DNA of 64,000 bases from Halostella pelagica (GTDB lineage: Archaea > Halobacteriota > Halobacteria > Halobacteriales > Natronoarchaeaceae). Both the position numbers and the translations under genes were made by a program. The DNA lies in the NCBI GenBank assembly GCA_005954745.1, contig CP040678.1:2914001-2978000 (forward strand), in the 5' to 3' direction. This document shows positions 49,836 through 58,774 of the stretch, one piece after another. The first letter of the stretch is position 1. Every line of letters begins with the position of its first letter. The notes beneath the pieces are model-generated. The model was not told the DNA's origin and made no database searches. It saw nothing but the letters and a program-made list of their open reading frames with translations.

Positions 49836-50471
49836 ATGACGATCGTCGCGTTCGATTTCGATGGAACGCTCTCGGACTCGGAGATGACCGTCCTGCTCGG
49901 GCAGCGCCGCGGCGTGGCCGACGAGATGGCTGCGATCACCGAGCGGGCGATGAACAACGAGATCGACTACGCCACCAGCCTGCGCGAGCGCGCGGCACTG
50001 CTCGACGGACTCCCGGCGGTCGAGGCCGCCGCGGCGTTCGACGAGGTTCTTTTGCGGCCCGGTGCGGCCGACCTCATCGCGGCGCTTCGCGCTGCCGGCG
50101 TCCACGTCGCTATCCTCACCGGCGGGTTCGAACGCGGCGTCGAGGCCGCACTCGAACGCGAGGGCGTCGGCGTCGACACCATCGTCGCGAACAGGTTGCC
50201 GATGGCCGGCGACGAACTGACCGGCGAGGTCGAGGGACCGCTCATCGAGGGGACGAAAGACGACGCCCTCGAATTGCTGACCGACGACCTCGGTGTTGAG
50301 ATGGGAGACGCCATCGCCGTCGGCGACGGCGCGAACGACCTGCCGATGCTCCAGGTCGCGGGCCAGGCTATCGGCTTCGAGCCGAAAGACGCCGTTCGCC
50401 CCCACTGTGACACGGTCGTCACGACGATGGGCGAGTTGCAGGACCTGCTCGAAAAAGACGACGTGCTGTAA
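49836..50471 (+). CDS. serB: phosphoserine phosphatase (HAD family)
   Basis: This phosphatase completes serine synthesis. Its 211 residues contain the HAD motifs: nucleophile Asp in VAFDFDGTLSDSE (residues 4-16), Thr in VAILTGGFERG, Lys in EGTKDDALELL, and the metal-site Asp pair in AVGDGANDLPML. The position beside serA supports phosphoserine as substrate. The ATG at 49836 is used; open frames upstream do not add family sequence. Confidence 0.93.
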   Translation: MTIVAFDFDGTLSDSEMTVLLGQRRGVADEMAAITERAMNNEIDYATSLRERAALLDGLPAVEAAAAFDEVLLRPGAADLIAALRAAGVHVAILTGGFERGVEAALEREGVGVDTIVANRLPMAGDELTGEVEGPLIEGTKDDALELLTDDLGVEMGDAIAVGDGANDLPMLQVAGQAIGFEPKDAVRPHCDTVVTTMGELQDLLEKDDVL

Positions 50472-50481
50472 CGGGTACCGA

Positions 50482-51258
50482 TCAGGCCTCCGGCGGGCTG
50501 TAGTTCCGCACTACGTAGACTGTCGCCGCGGCGACCGCCCCGACGGCGATGCCGATGAGGACCGCGTTCGTCAGGAGATCGCCGGTCGAGAGGTCAGTGC
50601 CACCGATGAGGATAGCCGACGGAATACCCTCGACTGCGCCGAGTCCGGCCTCGGCCATTCCCGCACTCTGTGACGCCTCGTCAGTCAACTCGGGGGCCGG
50701 GACGGGGTCGATCTGCGTGGAGGCGAGGAACCCGACGAGCGTCACCAGCACGGCGGAGCCGACACCGGCGCTGAGGCCGGCGGTGACGTACGCTTCGCGG
50801 TCTGGTGCGCGGAGACGACTCCCGACGTAGCCACCGGTGACGACACCGAGTACGGCCGCGAGCAGCGGCGCGCCGTTGATCGCCGTCGCCGCCAGACGGT
50901 TCAGGTGCATCTGGGCGAGCATCTCGTCGACGTTGTCGACGTTGCTGTCCAACTGATTCTGCACCGTCGAGTCGAAGTCGGGCGAGAGCGGCGACCCCCC
51001 GAGCGCGCCGACGAGGATAACGCTCAGTCCGACGGCCAGTCCGACGACGGCGAACAGTCCGACGAAGAAAGTGAGATACTCCTTCGTCCGCGGCTTCGTC
51101 GCTACGTCGACGATACCCTCCTGCCTGCTCTGTGCACCGCCGACGGCACCGGGTTGCTGTCCGGCCGCGCCGTCGTTCGGCTGACCCTGAACCTGCCCGC
51201 CCCCCTGTTTTCTCCCCTGTTCGCCACGGTTCTGCTGGTTGCCACCTCTGTCTGCCAT
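50482..51258 (-). CDS. membrane protein with Gln/Gly-rich tail (paralogue A)
   Basis: The 258-residue protein has a Gln/Gly/Asn-rich N-terminal tail (residues 1-45, for example GGNQQNRGEQGRKQGGGQVQ). Four hydrophobic helices follow (FFVGLFAVVGLAVGLSVILV; ATAINGAPLLAAVLGVVTGG; TAGLSAGVGSAVLVTLVGFL; LTNAVLIGIAVGAVAAATVY). The last helix ends VVRNYSPPEA. It is clearly related to the gene at 51507-52244. The start at 51258 fits a TATA-like attataaat on the minus strand at 51281-51289. The tail looks disordered and could drive self-association; function is unknown. Confidence 0.68.
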   Translation of the reverse strand: MADRGGNQQNRGEQGRKQGGGQVQGQPNDGAAGQQPGAVGGAQSRQEGIVDVATKPRTKEYLTFFVGLFAVVGLAVGLSVILVGALGGSPLSPDFDSTVQNQLDSNVDNVDEMLAQMHLNRLAATAINGAPLLAAVLGVVTGGYVGSRLRAPDREAYVTAGLSAGVGSAVLVTLVGFLASTQIDPVPAPELTDEASQSAGMAEAGLGAVEGIPSAILIGGTDLSTGDLLTNAVLIGIAVGAVAAATVYVVRNYSPPEA

Positions 51259-51451
51259 TATCCGTACGTTACACGACAGCGATTTATAATTATCCACCCG
51301 ATTTGATGTTCTGCGGACGTGAAAGGGTTCGATCTCGCGCAGCATCGCGGCGGCGTGACACTCGATCGTCGCGGTCTCGTCGTCGCCTACGACGGACGAT
51401 AGACGCCGACCGCGCCCCTAATTTGGGCGTGATCTGCGTTCTGTAACGGTT

Positions 51452-51479
51452 GAGTCGCTGGCGGAGAACCAGGCGACTC
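51452..51479. terminator. hairpin between the two paralogous membrane genes
   Basis: GAGTCGC (51452-51458) and GCGACTC (51473-51479) pair, extended inward by TGG/CCA past a bulge. It lies just beyond the end of paralogue B on the minus strand and next to a T-rich stretch (tgttttcc in that sense), fitting a terminator. Confidence 0.35.
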
Positions 51480-51506
51480 CGGAAAACATCGATCGCGGAG
51501 AGCAGG

Positions 51507-52244
51507 CTACAGCGAGTCGACGAGGTAGTTGCGGTAGGCGTACGCGGCGGCGACGGCGATGATAGCCGCGACGACACCGGTTCCGACGCTGTTGATCACG
51601 AGGTCGACGGCTTCGACCGTATACTCCTCGGTGAACGAAGTTGCCTGTGTCAGCCCTTCAGTGTCTTCCACTTCGGCGAGGGCCTTGTTGGCCGCCTCGG
51701 CCTCGTCCTGAACGTTTGATACCTGCGAAGCCGCGAGGTAGCCACCTGCGACGACCATCAGGACCGAACCGACCAGCGAACTCACGCCGGCGGCGATGTA
51801 CGACGTCTTGTCGTCGACGTTGAGCGAGCGTGCCGCATAGAGGCCGACGGGAAGCGCCGCCGCGACGGCCAGAAGGGGCAGTATCATGAGCACGATCTGA
51901 CCGGTCTGGTTGACGAATTCGGCGGCCATGTACGTCCCGTACTCCGGGACCTCCGCCGCGGTATCGGCCTGCGTCCCGCTGAGAAGGACGGGCTTGCCGA
52001 CGAAGCCGAGCACCACTACCAGCAGTCCGAGTCCGATACCCGTAATGGCGTACAGCGCGCCGATTCCTTTCGTGAACTCCTGTACGAGCGGGTCTTTGAG
52101 CTTGTCAGTGACGGACTCCTGCGTGGCAGGCGGTGCCTGTCCAGCGGCGGGTTGTCCCTGCGGTTGGCCCTTCGGCTGTCCACCGTCCTGAACAGCGTTC
52201 TGTGCGTCCTGTTGTCCGGAATCGTCTCTTGACCCTGACATCAT
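51507..52244 (-). CDS. membrane protein with Gln/Gly-rich tail (paralogue B)
   Basis: The 245-residue protein has the same plan as its neighbour: a Gln/Gly/Pro-rich tail of about 40 residues (GGQPKGQPQGQPAAGQAPPA), then four helices (GIGALYAITGIGLGLLVVVL; IVLMILPLLAVAAALPVGLY; SYIAAGVSSLVGSVLMVVAG; VVAAIIAVAAAYAYR). It ends in YRNYLVDSL. A TATA-like actataaac on the minus strand at about 52265-52273 supports the start at 52244; a second Met follows at once. Both genes have separate promoters, so they are a tandem duplication and not an operon. Confidence 0.68.
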   Translation of the reverse strand: MMSGSRDDSGQQDAQNAVQDGGQPKGQPQGQPAAGQAPPATQESVTDKLKDPLVQEFTKGIGALYAITGIGLGLLVVVLGFVGKPVLLSGTQADTAAEVPEYGTYMAAEFVNQTGQIVLMILPLLAVAAALPVGLYAARSLNVDDKTSYIAAGVSSLVGSVLMVVAGGYLAASQVSNVQDEAEAANKALAEVEDTEGLTQATSFTEEYTVEAVDLVINSVGTGVVAAIIAVAAAYAYRNYLVDSL

Positions 52245-52436
52245 CGGAACACAGAGACTTCAGGGGTTTATAGTTATCTATTTAACTAACATTGGTTTCG
52301 GGAATAAAATCTGAGCGGAGAGGTCGGACGTGATAGCACGCGATCAGCATCCAGTACGCCAGTTCGCTTTGGTAGTCGGAACTCGATGGATACGTCGCTT
52401 CCCCGAGGAATCGAATGGGTAGTCTGTCGAGGCGAG

Positions 52437-53696
52437 TTACGAGAACAGGCTCGTGTGGACCGGCGCGAAGTCGGAGCCCTCATCCTCGTCTTCGGCGGTG
52501 TCGGTGACGGCGCGGCCCTCGATGCCGTCGGAGAGGAAGTCGGCGACCGGCGGGCCGACGTTCTCGGGTTCGACGAGGAACGCGTCGTGGCCGTGGTCGG
52601 AGTCGATGACGTGGTGTGCGACCGGCACGCTCGCCTCGCGGAAGGCGTCCGCGAGTGACTCCGACTGTTCGCTCGTGAAGTGCCAGTCGCCGGTGAACGA
52701 GATAACCAGCGCCTCGCCCTCGAAGGCGGCGAGCGCGGCGGCGTCGGAGTCGTAGCCGCCAGCGAGGTCGTAGTTGTCCATCGCCCGCGTCAGGTAGAGG
52801 TAGCTGTTGGCGTCGAACCGGTCGACGAACTTGTCAGCCTGATAGTCGAGATACGACTCCACGTCGCGGTACGGGAAAAACCCCGCCGCTGGGTCCGAGG
52901 GAAACACGTCCTGGGCGGCGTCACGGCCGGCCGCGCGGCGGCCGAACTTCTGCTCCATCGACGCCTTCGAGAGGTACATCACGTGACCGAGTTGGCGGGC
53001 GAGGGCGAGGCCGTGGTCCGGATGCTCGCCGCCGTCGGAGTCGTCCGACGAGCCTCCGCCTTCGGCGGAGACGCCGTAGTAGTCCCCGCCGTTCCAGTTC
53101 GGGTCGGTCATGATCGACCGTCGTGCGATGGCGTCGATAGCCAGACACTGGGGGTCGAGGCGGGCGGCGGTGGCTACCGGAACCAGGCGGCGAACGTCGT
53201 CCGGGTACAGCTTTCCCCACTCCAGAACGTTCATCCCGCCGACGCTGCCGCCGACGACGGCGTGGAGGCGGCCGACGCCGAGTTCGTTCAGCACTTCCCG
53301 CTGGGCGCGCGTCCAGTCGGTGACGGTGACGGGCGGGAAGTCGGTGCCGTACGGTTCGCCCGTTTCGGGGTTCTCGCTCGACGGTCCTGTGGTCCCGTAG
53401 CACGACCCGGGAACGTTGGTACAGACGACGTAGTACTCCTTCGTGTCGACGGCCTTGCCCGGGCCGACGATGTCGTCCCACCAGGCGCGTGCCTGTCCGC
53501 CTGTCACGGGCGATTCCCCGTCAGTGAGACGGCGGTTGGCGACGTGGGCACTGCCCGTGAGCGCGTGACAGACCAGCACCGCATTGTCGCCCTCGAACTC
53601 GCCGTACGTCTCGTAGGCGACCTCCAGCGACGGTATCGACTCGCCGTTCTCGAACTCGAACTCGCCGAGGTCGATGGTGCCCGCTGTCGCCTTCAT
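52437..53696 (-). CDS. metX: homoserine O-acetyltransferase
   Basis: This alpha/beta hydrolase-fold enzyme acylates homoserine for methionine synthesis. Its 419 residues show [34 protein letters not shown], the nucleophile elbow [12 protein letters not shown] with Ser151, and the C-terminal catalytic His in [14 protein letters not shown]. Between NWNGGDYYG and [11 protein letters not shown] is a Gly/Ser/Asp patch (about residues 209-224) coded by two hairpins. The ATG overlaps the metY stop by four bases; the two form an operon. Confidence 0.94.
   Translation of the reverse strand: MKATAGTIDLGEFEFENGESIPSLEVAYETYGEFEGDNAVLVCHALTGSAHVANRRLTDGESPVTGGQARAWWDDIVGPGKAVDTKEYYVVCTNVPGSCYGTTGPSSENPETGEPYGTDFPPVTVTDWTRAQREVLNELGVGRLHAVVGGSVGGMNVLEWGKLYPDDVRRLVPVATAARLDPQCLAIDAIARRSIMTDPNWNGGDYYGVSAEGGGSSDDSDGGEHPDHGLALARQLGHVMYLSKASMEQKFGRRAAGRDAAQDVFPSDPAAGFFPYRDVESYLDYQADKFVDRFDANSYLYLTRAMDNYDLAGGYDSDAAALAAFEGEALVISFTGDWHFTSEQSESLADAFREASVPVAHHVIDSDHGHDAFLVEPENVGPPVADFLSDGIEGRAVTDTAEDEDEGSDFAPVHTSLFS
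53033..53070 (-). repeat. hairpin-coding in-frame insert in metX
   Basis: CGTCGGA (53033-53039) pairs with TCCGACG (53044-53050) around four bases; CTCCGCC (53054-53060) pairs with GGCGGAG (53064-53070) around three bases (GAA in the gene's sense). Both stems are perfect, three bases apart, and encode the Gly/Ser/Asp patch. Confidence 0.6.
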
Positions 53697-55033
53697 GTCG
53701 CTGACTCGATCCCCCGTTCGATGTCCGCGAGGATGTCCGCCGGGTCCTCGATGCCAACTGAGAGGCGGACCAGGTCGGTCGTGACGCCCGCCTGTCGCTG
53801 TTCCTCGGGCGATAGCTGTCCGTGCGTGGTGCTCGCGGGGTGGATGACGAGCGTCTTTGCGTCGCCGATGTTCGCGAGGAAGGAGGCCAGTTCGACGTTC
53901 TCGCAGAACGCCTTGCCGGCCTCGTATCCACCGCGAGAGTCCGAACCGCGATCCGACGGTTCGGCGTCGCCGCCGTCGAGGCCGAACGCGATCATCCCGC
54001 CGTACCCACCGTCTAGATACTCGCTGGCCTCGTCGTGGGTCTCGTGGTCCGCCAGCCCCGGGTACGTGACCCACGCCACGTCGTCGTGGTCGGCGAGATA
54101 CTCCGCGACGATGGCCGCGTTCTCGCAGTGTCGGTCCATCCGCAGCGGGAACGATTCGAGGCCCTGGAGGGTCTGCCAGGCGTCGAACGGCGACTGCTGG
54201 TCGCCGAGGCTTCGCAGCGACCGGTACCGAACTGCAGCGGTGAACGGCGCGTCGGGGAAGTCCCGCGAGAAGTCGGTGTCGTGGTACGCGGGGTTGTCGC
54301 CGGCGACTTCCTCGTAGCCGTGTTCGCCCCACGGGAAGTCGCCGTCCTCGACGAGGACGCCGCCGACCGTCGTGCCGGACCCGTGGAGCCACTTGGTCGT
54401 CGAGTTCCACACCACGTCCGCACCGCGTTCCAGCGGTCGACAGAGGTACGGCGTCGCGAACGTGTTGTCGACAACCAGCGGGACGCCGCGGTCGTGGGCC
54501 ACGTCGGCGACGCGCTCGAAGTCCGGCGTCACCAGCGAGGGGTTGCCGATCGTCTCGACGTGGACGTAGGCGGTGTCGTCATCGATGGCTTCGGCGTACG
54601 CGTCGTAGTCCAGCGTGTCGACGAACCGGGCCTCGATCCCGCGGCGCGCAGCGGTGTTCGAGAGGTACGCCGTCGTCCCACCGTAGGTGTCAGTCGAGCA
54701 GACGACGTTGTCGCCCGTCTCCGCGAGCACGAGCGTCGCCGCGTCGAGCGCCGCCATACCGCTCGCCGTCGCCACCGCGCCCGTGCCGCCTTCCAGACTG
54801 GCGAGACGCTCCTCCAGGGTCTCGACAGTCGGGTTGCTCATGCGGGAGTAGATGTGGTCCTCGGCGTCTAACGCGTAGAGGTCCGCGGCACGGTCCGCGT
54901 CTTCGAACACGTACGACGTGGTCTGGTGCAACGGCGGAGCGCGCGCGCCCGTCGATTCGTCGGGCCGTTCCTGCCCCGCGTGGACGCTCCGGGTGGAGAT
55001 GTCCGTCTCCGTGGACTCGTCCTCGTCAGTCAT
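53693..55033 (-). CDS. metY: O-acetylhomoserine sulfhydrylase (MetY)
   Basis: The PLP enzyme converts O-acetylhomoserine and sulfide to homocysteine. Its 446 residues contain the Cys/Met-metabolism PLP signatures: [51 protein letters not shown], and the Schiff-base Lys in [18 protein letters not shown]. Near the C-terminus, between [13 protein letters not shown] and [15 protein letters not shown], is an extra patch (about residues 356-368) coded by a hairpin. A TATA-like ttatatgg on the minus strand near 55062-55069 serves the metY-metX operon. The ATG at 55033 is preferred to one three codons upstream. Confidence 0.94.
   Translation of the reverse strand: MTDEDESTETDISTRSVHAGQERPDESTGARAPPLHQTTSYVFEDADRAADLYALDAEDHIYSRMSNPTVETLEERLASLEGGTGAVATASGMAALDAATLVLAETGDNVVCSTDTYGGTTAYLSNTAARRGIEARFVDTLDYDAYAEAIDDDTAYVHVETIGNPSLVTPDFERVADVAHDRGVPLVVDNTFATPYLCRPLERGADVVWNSTTKWLHGSGTTVGGVLVEDGDFPWGEHGYEEVAGDNPAYHDTDFSRDFPDAPFTAAVRYRSLRSLGDQQSPFDAWQTLQGLESFPLRMDRHCENAAIVAEYLADHDDVAWVTYPGLADHETHDEASEYLDGGYGGMIAFGLDGGDAEPSDRGSDSRGGYEAGKAFCENVELASFLANIGDAKTLVIHPASTTHGQLSPEEQRQAGVTTDLVRLSVGIEDPADILADIERGIESAT
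53941..53964 (-). repeat. hairpin-coding in-frame insert in metY
   Basis: CCGAACCG (53941-53948) pairs perfectly with CGGTTCGG (53957-53964) around eight bases. It encodes part of an [13 protein letters not shown] patch that interrupts an otherwise conserved region. Confidence 0.5.
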
Positions 55034-55163
55034 GTATCTCACTCATATATCTTCAAATCCATATAACCCATAGTTACGGCAAGATTCGCAGTTCTTGCCA
55101 CTTCTTGCCACGGGAATGGGAGCGACTCGGGGCGTTTTTCATCCGAGAGCGACAATAGCCGCT

Positions 55164-56366
55164 GTGGAACGGATACGACGAGAACGGACACTGCTCGCGG
55201 CAGTCGTCTTCACCGTCCTGCTGGCACAGACACTTCTCTATCCGGGGGTCCCGGACCTGGTGTCCGCACTGGGCGCGACGACTGACCTCGACGCGAGCAT
55301 GTGGTTTCTCGTCGCGGAGTTCGCCGCCTTCGTCGTCTTCGTCGGCGTCTGGGGCGCGGCCAGCGACGCCGCCGGCAAGCGCGTCCCCTTCATCGCCGTC
55401 GGTGCGGTCGGCGGCGCAGTCGGATACGCCGTACTGGCCGTTGCACCCGCAGTGACGGACCTCTCCTTCGAAGCGGTCCTCGTCATCCGCGCGCTCCAGG
55501 GCGCGGCGACCATCGGTGCCTTCTCGCTCGCGATGACGATGCTGATGGACCTCTCGGGGGGCCACGGGAAAAACATGGGCGCGGCGGGCATCGCCATCGG
55601 CCTCGGCACCGCGACCGGCGCGCCCCTCGGCGGCCAGTTGACGGAGATAGACCCGCTCGGGCCCCTGTACCTCGCGAGCGGACTGTTGCTGGTCGCCGGC
55701 CTTCTGGTCTCGCGAGTCGCGGACCGCGCGCCGTCGCGGAACGAAACCCTGCGCACCGTCGCGTCGAACCTCACCGCTACGCCGACGCTGACAGTTCCCT
55801 ACGCCTTCGGCTTCATCGACCGCCTGACGGCCGGGTTTTTCGCGCTGGTCGGCACGCTTTACTTCCGAACCGTCTTCGGCCTCGGCCCCGGCGCGACGGG
55901 GTTGATGCTCGCGCTCTTTTTCGCTCCCTTTGCCCTGCTCCAGTACCCCTTCGGCGCGCTGTCGGACCGAGTCGGCCGCCGTCTCCCCATCGTCGGCGGG
56001 TCCGCACTGTACGGCCTCTGTGTCGTCGCCGTCGGGCGCATGCCGACCGTCGCGCTCGCCGGCGCGGGGATGGTCCTCGTCGGCGTTCTGGGTGCGCTGA
56101 TGGCACCCGCGACGATGGCACTCGTCACCGACCTCGCGCCCGCGAGCGACCGCGGAACCGCAATGGGCGGGTTCAACCTGTTCGGAAGCCTCGGCTTTCT
56201 CACGGGGTTTCTCGTCGGCGGCACCGTCGCCGACGCGTACGGGTTCGGCACCGCCTTTCTGGTCGCCGGGAGCGTCGAGATCGCGCTGGCACTGGTAACG
56301 CTCCCGCTGCTTCTCCGCATCGACGTGGAACGGACGGAGACGTTCGGCGAAACAGAGGAGACGTAG
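55164..56366 (+). CDS. major facilitator superfamily transporter
   Basis: The 400-residue protein has about 12 hydrophobic helices and the MFS loop signatures GAASDAAGKRVPFIAVG (between helices two and three) and GALSDRVGRRLPIVGG (between eight and nine). It also has GMGFNL-like DRGTAMGGFNLFGSLGF in the second half. It may export a drug or metabolite; nothing nearby tells the substrate. The GTG at 55164 gives a normal N-terminus just before helix one; an ATG at 55116 would add 16 residues. Confidence 0.85.
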   Translation: MERIRRERTLLAAVVFTVLLAQTLLYPGVPDLVSALGATTDLDASMWFLVAEFAAFVVFVGVWGAASDAAGKRVPFIAVGAVGGAVGYAVLAVAPAVTDLSFEAVLVIRALQGAATIGAFSLAMTMLMDLSGGHGKNMGAAGIAIGLGTATGAPLGGQLTEIDPLGPLYLASGLLLVAGLLVSRVADRAPSRNETLRTVASNLTATPTLTVPYAFGFIDRLTAGFFALVGTLYFRTVFGLGPGATGLMLALFFAPFALLQYPFGALSDRVGRRLPIVGGSALYGLCVVAVGRMPTVALAGAGMVLVGVLGALMAPATMALVTDLAPASDRGTAMGGFNLFGSLGFLTGFLVGGTVADAYGFGTAFLVAGSVEIALALVTLPLLLRIDVERTETFGETEET

Positions 56367-56666
56367 CGGGGGCTGAAGACGTAGCGTGGGTTGGGGCGAA
56401 CACGGGTTCGCAGAGGAAAGGAATCCCGCCGCTCGACGATGTCGAAAGGGGGTGGGGAAACGCCGGCGAGAGTGGTCAGAAAAGGACCGCCCCGTCGCCG
56501 GACGGTTGCAGCATTGGGGTGCCGCAATTGGTCGTACGGACTCGCCGGATATAGGCCTCCCCCTGTTGGTCGCGCCGCGCTCACAACCGTTGATTTTTCA
56601 TCCTGTTCTACCGAACCCGACAAAAATTCTTAACCGTTCGAGTCGCCGCTAGCGACACGGTTTCGC
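56367..56666. other. 300-base gap without a recognised gene
   Basis: Frames here are short and lack codon bias. The last 50 bases contain a TATA-like attcttaacc (56627-56636), about 31 bases before the next ATG, and a small hairpin GTCGC/GCGAC (56642-56656). A nine-base gacgtagcg is repeated at the left edge. I see nothing else. Confidence 0.4.
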
Positions 56667-57116
56667 ATGAACGAGTCACCGGACGAACCGCTGGGTACGC
56701 TGGAACGGGCACTCGAAGCGTACTTCGCCGCCGACACGGCGAAGGAGATAGTCGAGGCGGTCGACCTCCAGGCGCTGCTCTCCGACGCCGAGATAGAGGA
56801 GGCCGTAGACGTTCAGGAGGCGACCCGGGTCGTCGGCCGCCTCGTTGGGCGAGCGTTCGTCAGAGACGTGGTCGGGCGGTCGCCCGCCGGTCCGATCGTC
56901 GACGACGTGGTCGGGTACGGCGTCGGTGCGACGCTGGGCGAGGCCGTCGCCGAGTGGCTGATAGAGCAGTACGATCCGGCCGCGCTTGTGTCGGCGATCG
57001 AAGCCGAACTCGGACGGAGCCTCGGCGTCGTCGACATCGGTGATCCGGGTGGAGTAACGGACGCGGGCGACCTGGAGAACGGCGTCGACATCGACATCGA
57101 GCGGAACGAGGAGTAG
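56667..57116 (+). CDS. hypothetical acidic protein
   Basis: The 149-residue protein is strongly acidic and helical, starting MNESPDEPLGTLERALEAYF. It has a weakly hydrophobic Gly/Ala/Val stretch (SPAGPIVDDVVGYGVGATLG) that may associate with membrane but is not a clear helix. It ends VDIDIERNEE. I recognise no family. Convergent with trkH. Confidence 0.6.
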   Translation: MNESPDEPLGTLERALEAYFAADTAKEIVEAVDLQALLSDAEIEEAVDVQEATRVVGRLVGRAFVRDVVGRSPAGPIVDDVVGYGVGATLGEAVAEWLIEQYDPAALVSAIEAELGRSLGVVDIGDPGGVTDAGDLENGVDIDIERNEE

Positions 57117-57183
57117 CGGTGTTTCCGACGAGAGCAGGCGATGGCATTTGAAACAGGAGCGTCCGCCAGTCTCGGCCCCCGTT

Positions 57184-58737
57184 TCAACGGTAGAGGTTGA
57201 GACGCTGGAGACCCGAACCGAGCAGAACTGCAACGGGAATGATCTCGAGCCGACCGACCCACATGTTGAGGATCAACATTCCCTTGGCGGTATCGGGCAT
57301 CTCCGGCCCGGTGATACCGGAACTGAGGCCGACGTTGCTCTGTGCGCTCATCACGTCGAAGATCACGTACTCCAGCGGATGAGCCGGTGACAGTGCGTGA
57401 AGGAGGACGGCGACGCCGATCGCGAGGAACGTGATCCAGAGCACGAACACGACTGTCGCTTCAGTGTACTCGCGCTGAGCCTGGTCTTCGCTGAGTCTCC
57501 GTTCGCCGATCCGCAGATACCGGATGGCGGTTTGCGGATGGAAGACGTCTCGTATCTGCCAGACCGTTCCTTTGACCAGCGTGATCACGCGAACGAGTTT
57601 GAGTCCGCTAACCGTCGATCCGGCCGCTGCGCCAGTGAGCATCCCGACGCAGGCAAGCAGTGTCGCGCCGGCGCTCCAGACCTGTTCTGTTCCGCCACCG
57701 ACCGCAGCGCTGCCAAAGCCGGTGTTCGAGGTCGCCGAGACGAACTGGAACAGGCTGATCCTGAACGTTTCTTCGAGGGTTTCGTACTGGCCGTTCGTGT
57801 ACAGGATCCCCGTCAGTGCGAGCGACCCGAGCGTGAACCAAATGAACACCCACCGCGTCTGCAGGTCGGCATAGAGGTTCCGCAGTTCACCCTTGAATAT
57901 CAGGTAATGGACGGGGAACGCGATACTACCGGCGACCATCACGGGGACCGTGGCGTACTCCACTAACGGGCTGTCGTAGTAGCCGATCGACTCCGCGTGG
58001 ACGGAGAATCCGCCTGTTGCTATCCCGGTCATTCCGTGGTTGATCGCGTCCCACAGCGGCATGCCGACGAGGAGAAACAGGACTATCGACCCGACGGTGA
58101 GGCCAACGAATATCTTCCAGATCTCCCGAACCGTCGTCACGATACTCGGATGGATCTTCTCGGACCGGGCCTCGCTCTCGTAGAGGGTGTACGAGCCGCT
58201 GCTACCTCCGCCTCGTCGAAGGATGGCGACGGTCAACACGATCACGCCGACGCCGCCGACCCACTCGATGAACGAGCGCCACCAGTGGAGAGACCGCGGA
58301 AGCTTCTCTTCGACAGCAGCCACCGTGAGTCCGGTGCCGGTGAAGCCGCTCATACTCTCAAACACCGCGTCAAGCGGGTTGAGAAACACCGCGGTCGTCT
58401 CGTCCATCGGCGGTGTGTTCGCCCAGACCGGCAGCGGATCGATCTGGATCGTCCAGGCGATCAGTAGAAACGGCAAGCCGCCGAGGACGCCGATAATAGC
58501 CCATGCAGTAGCCGCGGTGACCATCGCTTCGCGTTTTTCCGGTGGGTCCGCTCCCCGGTATCGCCAAACCAGACCAGTACCGATCCCCGCCAGTATGATC
58601 GCGGAGACGACAAACGCGGGGACAGCGTAGAACTCTCCGTTCACAGTTGCAACGACGACGGAAGCAACTGCCATCAGTGAGATCGCCTGGACGATTCGAC
58701 CGACGTCCCGGCCGACGGTTCGCGTATCTACCATCAT
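57184..58737 (-). CDS. trkH: TrkH-type potassium uptake channel subunit
   Basis: The 517-residue membrane protein carries the four pore-loop repeats of the Trk/Ktr/HKT family. SMSGFTGTGLTV is the first selectivity loop; GMTGIATGGFSV, VSATSNTGFGSA and SAQSNVGLSSG are the second to fourth. It forms the potassium path, gated by TrkA. Haloarchaea keep very high cytoplasmic potassium, so this pair is central to osmotic balance. The ATG at 58737 is used (58734 is also possible). trkA lies directly upstream in the same direction, 37 bases away, as one unit. Confidence 0.93.
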   Translation of the reverse strand: MMVDTRTVGRDVGRIVQAISLMAVASVVVATVNGEFYAVPAFVVSAIILAGIGTGLVWRYRGADPPEKREAMVTAATAWAIIGVLGGLPFLLIAWTIQIDPLPVWANTPPMDETTAVFLNPLDAVFESMSGFTGTGLTVAAVEEKLPRSLHWWRSFIEWVGGVGVIVLTVAILRRGGGSSGSYTLYESEARSEKIHPSIVTTVREIWKIFVGLTVGSIVLFLLVGMPLWDAINHGMTGIATGGFSVHAESIGYYDSPLVEYATVPVMVAGSIAFPVHYLIFKGELRNLYADLQTRWVFIWFTLGSLALTGILYTNGQYETLEETFRISLFQFVSATSNTGFGSAAVGGGTEQVWSAGATLLACVGMLTGAAAGSTVSGLKLVRVITLVKGTVWQIRDVFHPQTAIRYLRIGERRLSEDQAQREYTEATVVFVLWITFLAIGVAVLLHALSPAHPLEYVIFDVMSAQSNVGLSSGITGPEMPDTAKGMLILNMWVGRLEIIPVAVLLGSGLQRLNLYR

Positions 58738-58774
58738 CGCGGATCGTCGCACCTCATCTCAAGGGAATCGTCCA

